A stretch of 64,000 nucleotides of DNA. Origin: Euptelea pleiosperma (taxonomy: Eukaryota > Streptophyta > Magnoliopsida > Ranunculales > Eupteleaceae). Positions 34,546 to 44,061 of this stretch are shown here, piece by piece. Under the pieces are notes generated by a model, which was given only the letters and a program-made list of their open reading frames with translations, had not been told where the DNA came from and did not search any database. Every line of letters starts with the position of its first letter. Within the stretch, counting starts at the first letter, position 1. The DNA lies in assembly GCA_035048495.1 (NCBI GenBank), contig CM068551.1:17548248-17612247 (forward strand). Direction: 5' to 3'. Both the position numbers and the translations under genes were made by a program.

Positions 34546-36444
34546 TGAGAATAAAATAGATTTATTAATAACTTCTTGGATACATTACATTGACTAACAA
34601 ATGGTTTTATATAGAATTGGATGCCGCCAAAGATAGAAATTAATCTATTAGATCTAATCTAAGATATTATCCTAATCCTCTGAATCTTGACAATTGATGA
34701 CAACCTAGAGAATCTGTGATAAGATGCACTAATAATGATATGGTACATCTCACACACCTTAGTACAATGTATTATATAATTTTCTCCCTCAAATTCATGG
34801 AGATCAGAGATCTTTGTGAGTTTGCTCAAATTTGTAGTCGTTGTAGAGAGATCGCCTAAAAAATGTCGCCAGTGTGTTGAATATGTGCCAAATATGTCGT
34901 TTGCCGATAATCCAAGAGAATAACTACAATTGGGGCAGGAAAAGAAGTCTTCTATTTTGGCTAGACCAAAACCTGACGGATTTTAATCCTGATAAAAGAG
35001 CCTCATTGGGCCAAAATGGGTGTGGGCATCTATTTGCCTAGGCTTGGGCTCTATGAGTCTTTAGAGGCCTATTGAGCAATAAAGTGTGCAGGTAGCTTCT
35101 GGACCCACAAAAAGGGTGTGGACCGAGTTTTTTTTATCTCACAGTTGTGTGCTCTTTTTGGGCATTGCTGCTTTGGGCCTCTTTTGGGTCAAGGAGATTG
35201 GATGGGCATCTTTGTGCCTCATGGGCTTGGGCTCTGTCTTCGAGCAAAAAGATGTGGGCCTTTTTTGGATCTCATGGGACTTGGACTTTAAAAGGTCGCA
35301 AGTTTTTTTGTTATGTATGCACGATAGGCTCAACTTAGTAAGCTTGAGCAAATGGACATGGTCTTATGAGAGAAGCCCAAGAAAACAAACCTCCTTTTTT
35401 TTTATTTCTTTTCCTTTTCATTTTTTTGGGTAGTTATTTGGCTTTGTTTCAGTCTAACCAAGAAGGAGGTTTAGCAAAATGGGGTTTTTGAAAAGCAAAC
35501 AGAGAGAAAGAGGGTTTCATGGGTTGGTTTTTCAAAACCCCAGAAAGTGGCTGGCGACGACTTCACGCGAGAAGAGGGTGGTTGATGACTTCAACGGAGG
35601 CGGTGGCAGCGGCCGAGATGGCACAACGACAGTGACGATAATAGGGATGAGTAACAGTAACGAATGGCTCCTCTCTGTTTCACACTTCTATTTTATTTTA
35701 TAGGATAATGGTTGTGTATGCGGAAGATGATGGTAGGTAGAGATTACTAGACGGAAGGCAACAGTGCCTCCCGCTGGGGTAGAAGACACAGAATCGAGAG
35801 CTTGTTCAAAGGAATAATGACTATGATAATAAAATAGATTTATTGATAATTGCTTGGATGCATTATATTAACTAACCAAAGGTTTATATCAGTGTTTTAA
35901 AACTCGTCGAGTCAACTCGAAACTCGACCGATTTGACTTGACTCGGCTGAGTTTCTAGTTGACTCGAAATAAACTCGAATCGAATAAACAAAGGGTTTGG
36001 TGTGTTGTTTTTCTCAAAAAAACAACGCGTTTTGTGCGTTGTTTTTATTCGACGCACCAAATAAATTTTTCGAACACCTTGTCAACACAAAATCAACTAA
36101 ATCTTATAAATCCTGCTTATAAAAATATGATATTTATATATTAATATATCTATATAATATTAATATATTACTCGAGTCGAGTTACTTCGGGTCGAGTTCG
36201 AGTCTTCGAGTAAATTCAACTCGGTAGACTTTTGAGTCAAGTCGAGTTTTCGAGTTTTCAAGCACTGGTTTATATAGAACTGGGCACAGCCAAAGATAAA
36301 AACTAATCTACCGAATGTAATCTAAGATATTATCCTAATCATCTGAATCTTGACAATCGGTGACAACAGAGAGAATCTTTGATGAGATGCACCAATAATG
36401 ATATGGTGCATCACATACACCTTATGACAATGTATTCCCTAATA
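34546..36444. mobile_element. LTR-retroelement derivative with two related LTRs
   Basis: Direct repeats of about 235 bp (34546-34780 and 35818-36444, the latter interrupted) share AATAAAATAGATTTATT, ATCTAAGATATTATCCTAAT and GACAATGTATT. The 5-bp CTTAT lies at 34541-34545 and 36445-36449. After the left repeat, TTTTCTCCCTC may be a complementary purine tract, implying minus orientation. The interior (about 1 kb) has no gag or pol I recognise, and no Met-tRNA primer site was found, so it is non-autonomous. The outer end is not the canonical CA, so boundaries are less certain. Confidence 0.7.
35890..36267. mobile_element. Non-autonomous hAT-like element C, 378 bp
   Basis: The 8-bp duplication GTTTATAT (35882-35889 and 36268-36275) flanks ends CAGTGTTTTAAAACTCG and the complement of CAGTGCTTGAAAACTCG. 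Subterminal regions carry many ACTCG/CGAGT motifs on both sides. No coding capacity. Inserted in the right LTR of the element at 34546-36444. Confidence 0.93.
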
Positions 36445-36452
36445 CTTATGCC

Positions 36453-37235
36453 TGTAACGCCCATGGCCCACACCGATATGATATTGTCCGCTCTGGGGTC
36501 ATCCCCCTCACGGTTTTGTTCTTCTCTACTGAAAAGTCCTCATACCAGATAAGGTCAAGCTTGCCCTTTATAGCCCAGGCTTTGAACGTTCTCTTGTCCG
36601 ATGTGGGACTAAACTCGAGCACCTATATGCTATTCCACCTAGAAACCCTTGTGTGGCGCACCGACTAGGTTTTGCATTCACCCCAACTGATAGGATAAGT
36701 CGTCCTCGGCTTTGATACCATTTGTAACGCCCCTGGCCCACACCGGTATTATATTGTCCGGTCTGGGGTTATCCCCTTCACAGTTTTGTTTTTCTCTACG
36801 AAAAATGCCTCATACCAGATAGGGTTAAGCTTGCCTTTATAGCCCAGGCTCCGAACATTATCATGTCCGATGTAGGACTAAACTCAAGCACCTATCTGCC
36901 ATTTCACCCAGAAACCCTGGCGTGGTGAATTGACTAGGTCATAACATTCACCCCACCTAACATGATTAGCCGTCCTCGGCTTTGATACCATTTGTAATAC
37001 CCTTGGCCCACGTCGGTATGATATTGTCCGCTCTGGGTTCATCCCCCTTACGGTTTTGTTCTTATCTATAGAAAATGCCTCATATCAGATAGGGTTAAGC
37101 TTGCCCTTTATAGCCCAGGCTCCGAACGTTATCCTGTTCGATGTAGGACTAAAATCAAGCACCTATTTGCCATTCCACCCAGAAACTGTAATGCCCCTGG
37201 CCCACACCGGTATGATATTGTCTGCTTTGGGGTCA
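36453..37235 (-). mobile_element. TRIM concatemer (three full units and a partial one)
   Basis: TGTAACGCCC-type starts recur near 36454, 36723, 36993 and 37187 (period about 270 bp, the last interval shortened). Each of the first two junctions is preceded by GGCTTTGATACCATT, the complement of a Met-tRNA primer-binding site with one substitution. The GATGTGGGACTAAA segment and GGCCCACACCGG match a widespread plant TRIM LTR type as I remember it. The third unit runs directly into the fourth without the interior. No coding capacity. Confidence 0.88.
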
Positions 37236-37240
37236 TCCCC

Positions 37241-37526
37241 CTCTTACAGGCTTTAATAAAGAAGGGCCACGATCTTATCCCCCAAAGGGATGGTGGATCT
37301 CAGCCATCACACCTGATTTTGGCAAATGCTTTGTTGGGGAGTGCGTGGGCACCAACCACCCACTAGTCTATTATGACAAGTGAGAGTGGTTGTCTCCCTA
37401 GTTTATGCTTTTATAGGCTTCGATAAATAAGGGCTGAGATCTTATCTCCCAAGTGGACGCCAGCCACTCACACCCGATTTTGGCAAACGGTTTGTCTGAG
37501 CACTGTGGGCACGGACCACCCGCTAG
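37241..37526. repeat. Two more Helitron-like units
   Basis: 37241-37366 (5'-truncated) ends CACTAG, directly followed by TCTATTATGACAAG, the start of 37367-37526, which ends CCGCTAG before T. Same family as the array at 32177-34540, separated from it by the LTR element and TRIM array. Confidence 0.8.
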
Positions 37527-37772
37527 TATATTTACATAGCATAATTGGGAACTTTCAAAATAAATTACAAAAGAATTCTAAGCATACATTGGTATTTTTA
37601 AAACCCAGAAATATTTCACATTGCCATTCACCTTCTTTTAATGTGTTGGTAGATAGGTTTAGTAAATACCTCAATTAAGACTCGATGTGATCAGATAGGA
37701 TCAGATTGGATCGAGGGTGGACCCGGTTCATTGGCAGCTAATTATGTTATTGTTTATACTTTGAGTCAGGCT

Positions 37773-37958
37773 CAGGGGACCAATAAAAGTGAACCAAAAA
37801 GTTCACTAATGTTCTGGCTGTAGATCCTGAGAATCCAACGGTGGTTTTGCTTTTGCAAATGTGAATGCCGGCTCAGCACTATTAATCAGGTTCGATTCTC
37901 GGGATCCACGGCCGAGAACATTAGTGAACTTTTTGATTCATCTTTCGTTGGTCCCCTG
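37773..37958. repeat. Foldback MITE, about 186 bp
   Basis: Starts CAGGGGACCAATAAAAG and ends CTTTCGTTGGTCCCCTG. The arms pair for about 70 bp, including AAAAAGTTCACTAATGTTCT and its complement. Lies in the region upstream of gene 2. No definite target duplication. Confidence 0.85.
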
Positions 37959-38074
37959 AGTCATATGTATATATTTGAGCAAGTATTGTTTGTAGTTGTC
38001 AGCACGTGCACTTGTGCTAAAAAAACAGTAGGTGCAAAAGTAAAACAAGACGGACAAAACACACCCCAAAAAGA

Positions 38075-38245
38075 GGAAGGGATGCTAGCAAGAAAGCGTT
38101 GCACAGATGCAACCCGTAAAAGACAAGAAAACCTTGAAATCCACATCTTTTCATTAAAAATATATATATATATATATATATTTGGTCTTTTGCGGGCATT
38201 GCATCTGTGCAACTCCATTAAGGGTTGCTTGCTAGTATTCCTCCA
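38075..38245. repeat. Foldback MITE upstream of gene 2
   Basis: The left arm GAAGGGATGCTAGCAAG and GTTGCACAGATGCAACCC is complementary to the right arm GCATCTGTGCAACTCC and TTGCTTGCTAGTATTCC, with a (TA)n run of about 11 units at 38159-38180 in the loop. About 130 bp before the candidate leader of gene 2, so it may lie in the promoter. Confidence 0.8.
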
Positions 38246-38364
38246 AAAATAAAGAAAATTAAAACACACTGGAATACCTCACCATCCCAATATTTTGGTC
38301 TGGGTAGTTTAAATTTTCTCCAACTGAAGAAGCCAAATGCAGACGAAGATCAAAGCGCAGTAAC

Positions 38365-38461
38365 TAAAAGCACCAACTGTTTCTCTATCTCTCCTCTCCT
38401 CTCCGTTGAAGCTTTTTAATGGCGGAATTCTGCTGAAACCAAATTTCTCCAGATCGAAAAG
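38365..38461 (+). other. Candidate untranslated first exon of gene 2
   Basis: The pyrimidine-rich CTCTATCTCTCCTCTCCTCT leader ends GATCGAAAAG before the strong donor GTACGT at 38462. The matching acceptor would be TCTGCAG at 43764, 17 bp before the gene 2 start codon. It contains a short upstream ORF of five codons (38419-38436). Assignment to gene 2 is inference from position and splice signals; the transcription start is not determined. Confidence 0.55.
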
Positions 38462-38952
38462 GTACGTGCTTGATGCTTTACTTCGGAATCTGCGTCATTA
38501 CTCTGTCGTTGTGTTCTTATCAGTTTAGGCTCGATTTTGTTTCTCTTGATGCTAATGGAGACGAACTAGGATTCGATCGAACCAGCTAACCATAGAGCCA
38601 ATTTTCACTGGTTGGTTGCTTTTTTTTTGAATCTCTCTGATGTGTTAGGGTTTCCTTAATTGAGACCTTCACAAAGGATTTATTCGTATAGGATCACGGA
38701 TTACATGGCTGTGATGAGGAGGTTTCCATTCGGAATGATCTAAGAAAGGGAGGTAGGAGTCGTAGGAGAGGGTGGGCGCTTGTTGTAAACAAATGACGAT
38801 GAAGAATTACTAAGTTCCGTTATTTGGTTGCAGAATCCTTCGTGTGCTTTGCCAGTTGACATGTCCGGCATTGTCCTATAATTTTGGCGACATCTCGTTT
38901 GAGACGGGGCCAATAGAATCGATCCTCAACGAGGGCAATGGTTTTATCACGA

Positions 38953-38983
38953 CCAAACTGATATAAAAAAAATATCAGTTTGG
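38953..38983. repeat. Perfect 12-bp hairpin with A7 loop
   Basis: CCAAACTGATAT, seven A, ATATCAGTTTGG. Lies directly before the RTE fragment in the leader intron of gene 2. Confidence 0.85.
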
Positions 38984-38989
38984 TGAGAC

Positions 38990-40112
38990 TCGTGACTTTT
39001 CGGTAACAATGGGATTGCAGGAGGGATCGATCTTATATCCGTTCCTCTTTACAGTAGTTATGGATGGATTAACTGCTCATATTCAAGGCAAGGTCCTTTG
39101 GTGTATGCTATTTGCATATGATGTTGTATTCAATGATGAGATTAGAGTGGGAGTAAATGCAAAACTAGAACTATGGAAAGAGACTTTAGAAACTGAGGGT
39201 TTTTAGATAAGTAGGATCTAAGCATAATACATGTAGTGTAACTTTAATAAAAATACTCGTAGGGATGAGGTATTAGTTATAATTGATGAGCAAGAAACAA
39301 TGATTGATGAACAAGAAATACCGCAAAGCTACCAATTCCGTTATTTAGGTTTGATTATATGACAAAGTTGGAGAGATTGATGAGGATGTGGCCAATAGAA
39401 TTAGTGCTAGATGGCTAAAATGGAGGCGCTCTTTTGGAGTATTATGTGATTGACGTGTGCCTATCAAGCTAAGGGGAAAATTTTACAATATAATTGTAAG
39501 ACCAGCTATGCTTTATGGGGCCGAATGTTAGAGACAATCGTTCTTTTGTAGCAGAGGGACTAGAATGATCAGGGGGCGAGGTGTGAACTACAGATCATAA
39601 ACTAGATAATCGACCGGGATTACCATGCTAGTAGCGCTTATCAAGTTGGGCGATAGGTAAGTATTATCCAGCTTTCGGCCCCCGATATCGATCGAGCGGG
39701 CAATTGACAAATAACTTGTTCATAGAATGAGTGTGGCAAAGATGAGGATGTTGAGATGGATGTGTGGAAAAACTAGGAAAGACAAAATAAAAAATAAGTA
39801 TATTCGAGGAAACTTAGGAATAATCCCAATGGGAGATAAGATAAGGGAAAGTTGATTGAGTGGGGCATGTGCACCAAAGACCAACCATGACATCACTAAG
39901 AAGTGCTTTGATACAAATTGATGGCCTTAAAACGAAGAGAGGAAGGCCGAAAATGATATGGATGGAGCCTGGAGGAAATAAGAAAAGATCTGAAGACACG
40001 TGCTTTGACAAAAGACATAGCTCTAAGTAGAGTCGAATGACGAAATAGGATTCATGTTGCCGACTCCAAACATTTGGGATATGGCATAGCTGATGACGAT
40101 GATAATGATATT
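38990..40112 (+). pseudogene. RTE-type LINE fragment
   Basis: The RT piece reads MGLQEGSILYPFLFTVVMDG then LTAHIQGKVLWCMLFAYDVV and GVNAKLELWKETLETEGF, the hallmark of plant RTE elements. The catalytic FADD box is FAYD here. Later frames contain the RTE tail sequence, ending CCAAACATTTGGGATATGGC and GATGACGATGATAATGAT, a GAT-rich 3' tail. About 160 bp near 39545-39705 looks foreign to the element. Broken by stops, 5' truncated. Confidence 0.87.
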
Positions 40113-40471
40113 TGAAACTTGAACTTATAGAGATGATCCTATATATTTGTTGTAAATCAGGTTGTAACCAGTAGATGAAGGTTGTAGAGATAAGAGGAAA
40201 AAGTGTAATGGAGGCAAAAGAAGGTGGAGAAGGAGATTAGGGTTAGAGAGAAGTTGTGGGAAGATGAGAGAATGAATTGTTAATTCATTCTCTCTCACAC
40301 ACACTATATATATAATGGGGAGAAACTCTACAAAAGAGTAGCACTTTTCACGTTATTTGGCACTATTCACGCGAATAGTGATAACCCAAAAAGATTACCT
40401 ACTTGGAAAGTGGGACGCAGCCAACTTGAGACACCCACGTGGGTGTATTATATAAACTCCAACACTCCCCC

Positions 40472-40795
40472 TCAAGCTGGTGCGAAGATATCCATCATGC
40501 CCAACTTGCCAGTCAAGGTATGAAGAATAGACTTGTTCACCCCCTTTGTGAGTATGTCGGCAACCTGCTCATGTGTTCTTACATACGGAGTACAAATCAA
40601 TCCTTGTTGAAGTTTCTCTTTGATGACGTGACGATCAACATCAATATGCTTGGTCCCATCATCCTGGACTGGGTTGTGAGCAATGTTGATGGCGGCTTTG
40701 TTGTCACAGTAGAGGCTCATCGGCTCTGTCACTTGGAGTACCAGTTCCTCAAGCATGGTCCTCAACCAAAGGAGTTCGCACACACCATGTGTCAT
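40472..40795 (-). pseudogene. Copia-2 RNase H
   Basis: Minus strand: ELLWLRTMLEEL, SLYCDNKAAINIAHNPVQDD, TKHIDVDRHVIKEKL and HEQVADILTKGVNK, the Copia RNase H C-terminal signature. It ends near the LTR. Confidence 0.92.
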
Positions 40796-41301
40796 AGAGC
40801 GAAATTCTGTCTCTACACTGGATCGAGCTACAACTGGCTGTTTCTTGATTCGTCAAGAGACAAGGTTTCCTCCAACAAGGGTACAATATCCTGACGTAGA
40901 CCGACGATCAGTAACTGAACCTGCCAAATTTGCGTCAGTATATGCGTCTACTCTAAAGTGTCAATGTCGCCCGAACAGTATTTCACAACCTGGAGAGCCC
41001 TTGAGGTACCGAAGAACTCTGTGAGCCGCCTAAAGATGTGATGACCACCGTGGTGCATGCATAAATTGACTGATAACAATCACAGCGTAAGCAATATCCG
41101 AACGGGTGTGTGCCAAGTAGATCAGCCTGCCAACCAATTGCTGGAACATAACGACATCCTCAAGAGTGTCGCCCTCCTCAGCCGATGGTTCTGATCTATT
41201 GTAGTCTCTGCTGGTCGAGCTCCCAAATATACAGTCTCATCCAGAAGGTTCAATACATACTTCCGTTAAGATATGAAGATGCCCTTTTGAGACCGAGCAA
41301 C

Positions 41302-42000
41302 TTAAATCCTCAGGAAATATTTTAGTGACCCCAAATCCTTTGTCTCAAATTCCGAGGACAAGAAGGTCTTTAGCTGCTTTATCTCCTTGGGATCATTGCC
41401 AGTGATGACAATGTCATCAACATAGACGATCAGTGCCGTGGTACTAGTCTGCTGGTGCTTCACAAACGACGTGTGATCGGCATGACTCTGCTTGTAGCCC
41501 ACTCGTCTGATCGCATTGCTGAACCGGTCGAACCATGCCTTGGAGACTGCTTTAGCCCATACGTGGCTTTCCTTGCACACCTTGTCGTCACTTCCAGCAA
41601 CTTTCAACCCATGTGGTAGTTTCATGTACATCTCTTCTGTCAGATCTTCATGCAGAAAGGTGTTCTTCACATCTATCTGATGCAACGACCATGACAGGTT
41701 GGCATCTAAGGATAGAAGAACTCTGACTGAGTTCATCTTGGCCACAGTTGCAAAAGTCTCCTGATAGTCGATCCCATATGTCTAAGTGAATCCTTTGGCT
41801 ATGAGTCGTGCCTTGTACCTTTCGACTGACCTGTCAGCTTTATGTTTCACTGTAAAAACCCATTTGCATCCCACAAGTTTCTTTCCTCTAGGTAGTTGAA
41901 CAAGTTCCCATGTTTTGTTCTTCTCAAGAGCCTGCATTTCATCCATCATAGCTTCTTTCCACTTTGGGTGACTAAGTGCGTCAGCAACACTGGAAGGCAA
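41302..42000 (-). pseudogene. Copia-2 reverse transcriptase
   Basis: WVFTVKHKADRSVERYKARL (41782-42000), then after a stop/shift LHQIDVKNTFLHEDLTEEMY and ALIVYVDDIVITGND (41302-41745). The catalytic YVDD is intact but the open frame is broken at about 41745-41782. Confidence 0.93.
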
Positions 42001-42131
42001 AGAAACTTAGGGGGCAATACTGACAAAATTTTGATACGACGGAGACAAAAACTGATAATAATGTGAGATAGGATGTTCCGTACAAGTACGTACGCCCTTC
42101 CGAAGTGCAACATGGAGGTCAATATTAGTGC

Positions 42132-42940
42132 TTATATGATCATCAGAAGTAGGAGATGCATGTGGCTCAAGAATAGAAATAGGAACTGAGGCAGGGACAA
42201 AAGCAATACCTGGAACTGGATCCGAGGGGAGACTCGCTGATGTAGGCGCATGAACAATGCCTTGTCCTTTCTTTTTGGTTCTAACATATACACGCACATC
42301 AGCTGTAGTAGTTGAAGTGTCCTTGTCACTAGACTGAGGTCCCGGCATAATAATAGGAGCCAACATAGGAATAGGGACAAGCATAGGGCTAGGAACACTC
42401 TCTTCTGCAACATCATGCTCCCCCTGAAGAGAGTCCTTTCACCAAAGAAAGGGATGGACTTAGCGAAGGTGACATCCATAGATATGAAGCGACGACGGGT
42501 AGTAGGGTGATAACATTTGTACCCTTTTTGATTAGAGGGGTACCCCAAGAAGATGCACTTCAAAGCCCGCGAATCTAACTTGTCCCTCGAAGAATGATGA
42601 ATATGGACATAACAAACACTCCTAAAGACCTTTGGAGGAACAATTAAAGCCGAATGTTCAGGAACCAGGAGAGATAGTGGAGTCTAAAATCCTAGAACCC
42701 GAGAGAGCATACGATTGATGAGGTAGGATGCAAGTAAGACAGACTCAGACTAATAGTGTTTTGGAACTTGCATGCCTAACCAGAGAGCGCGCTCAACTTC
42801 AAGAAGGTGACGGTTTTTTCTCTCAGCAGTCCCATTTTGTTGAGGTGTGGAAGGGCACGAGGTCTGATGAACAATGCCATGAGATGTAAAGTAGGATTTA
42901 AGGCCCCCGTCTAGGTATTCCCCCCCATTGTCAGAGCGAA
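42132..42940 (-). pseudogene. Copia-2 integrase C-terminal region (truncated)
   Basis: Reads MKCIFLGYPSNQKGYKCYHP and RRFISMDVTF near 42430-42563. The part nearer 42930 encodes a degenerate core including the DNGGEY box. The sequence stops at the deletion junction with the LTR. Hydrophilic linker sequence follows to 42007. Confidence 0.85.
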
Positions 42941-43186
42941 GAAGGAGATTAGGGTTAGAGAGAGAAGTTGTGGGAAGAGGAGAAAATGAATTGTTAATTC
43001 ATTTTCTCTCATACACTGTATATATATATATATGATGGGGAGAACCTCTACAAAAGAGTAGCACTATTCATGTGACACTAGTCATGCGGCACTATTCATG
43101 TGAATAGTGATAACCCAAAAAGATTACCCACGTGGGAAGTGGGACGCAGCCCACTTGAGACACCCATGTGGGTGTATTACATAAAC

Positions 43187-43543
43187 CAAGGTTTAAAGGA
43201 GGCCGTTTTAATGGTTAAACGGATTGGGGCGTTACTGTTTAAACGGCCGTTAAAACGGATTGAAACGGCCTGGGGCAAAAATGGAAAAAATGGAATTTAA
43301 CGGAAAAAATGGCGCTGAAATTCAAAATTGGAAATAAAAAAAAATGGAATTTAATAGAAATTTAACAGAATTAAACGGATTTAACGGCTGTTTAAATGAT
43401 TTTAATGGTCGTTAAAACAAAAAAACGGTCGTTAAATTCAAAAGCGTTAAAACGTGTTTAAACAGTTTTAACGGAAACGGGCTTGGGGTGTTACCGTTTA
43501 AACGACCGTTAAAACCATTTAAACGGCCGTTTTTAAAACCATG
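43187..43543. mobile_element. Non-autonomous hAT-like element D, 357 bp
   Basis: The 8-bp duplication ACATAAAC (43179-43186 and 43544-43551) inside the Copia-2 LTR. Ends CAAGGTTTAAAGGAGGCCG and the complement of CATGGTTTTAAAAACGGCCG. Filled with CCGTTTAAAC/GTTTAAACGG motifs. A related fragment lies at 33655-33860 in the Helitron-like array. Confidence 0.92.
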
Positions 43544-43781
43544 ACATAAACTCCAACATTTAAATGTTGAGTGAGTTGGGTACATGGCATGTGTCTTTGA
43601 ACTCTAATCTCATTTTTTCCTTCTTTTCTACTTCTTTTCTTATTCTCTTCCTCTCTGTTTTACGTTTTTCTTTTCTTTCAGACAAGTTTCTTAATAAGAT
43701 GTGAGAGTTGAAAATATATTGAAGTTTTTCTTCTTGAAATTATAGAATCTATGTGAATCTGCAGACATTTTTCGAGGGACG

Positions 43782-44061
43782 ATGAATTTCCTATTGCGGA
43801 CTGCACAACCTGTAGTTCCAGATCAGCTGGCTCTTCATGAACTCCCCATGGACACACATTCTGTGCCAAAAGCGGCAACTACTTTAGAGAGCCTTATTGC
43901 TGAAGATTCATTTCCACAGTCTGAAGGTGGTGATAGAGATGGTGATGGAATTGGAGCTGGAAGCAGTGGTATTGCAGATCCAAGTGCAAAGAACCAAGTT
44001 CCTATTGTTGAAAACCACTCAGATGTTACTGAAGATGAAGGATGGATAACCATTCCATACA
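43782..44061 (+). CDS. Gene 2 coding exon 1
   Basis: 280 nt, ending in phase 1 (TAC A|GT). Residues 1-93: an N-terminal [11 protein letters not shown] motif, a Gly/Asp-rich variable stretch, then [13 protein letters not shown]. The ATG follows the acceptor TCTGCAG by 17 nt. Confidence 0.88.

Larger units (their letters stand above)
40152..43558 (-). mobile_element. Copia-2, gag-deleted LTR retrotransposon
   Basis: Minus strand. The 3' LTR ends at 40464 (+ strand ATAAACTCCAACA) and is followed by CTCCCCCTCAAGCTGG, the complement of the polypurine tract. The 5' LTR is represented by about 42945-43558, interrupted by a hAT. RNase H, reverse transcriptase and the integrase C-terminal part are present. 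Near 42930-42945 the sequence passes directly from integrase (complement of SDNGGEY codons) into LTR sequence, so gag, protease, the integrase start and the primer site are deleted. The left boundary is approximate; no matching target duplication found. Confidence 0.85.

Noticed and set aside
37880..37900. GGTTCGATTCTC resembling a tRNA B box
   Set aside because: No A box at a suitable distance and no cloverleaf; it is within a MITE arm.
38350..38461. Gene starting at ATGGCGGAATTC as a main start codon
   Set aside because: Stops after five codons and lies upstream of a strong donor; better explained as an upstream ORF.
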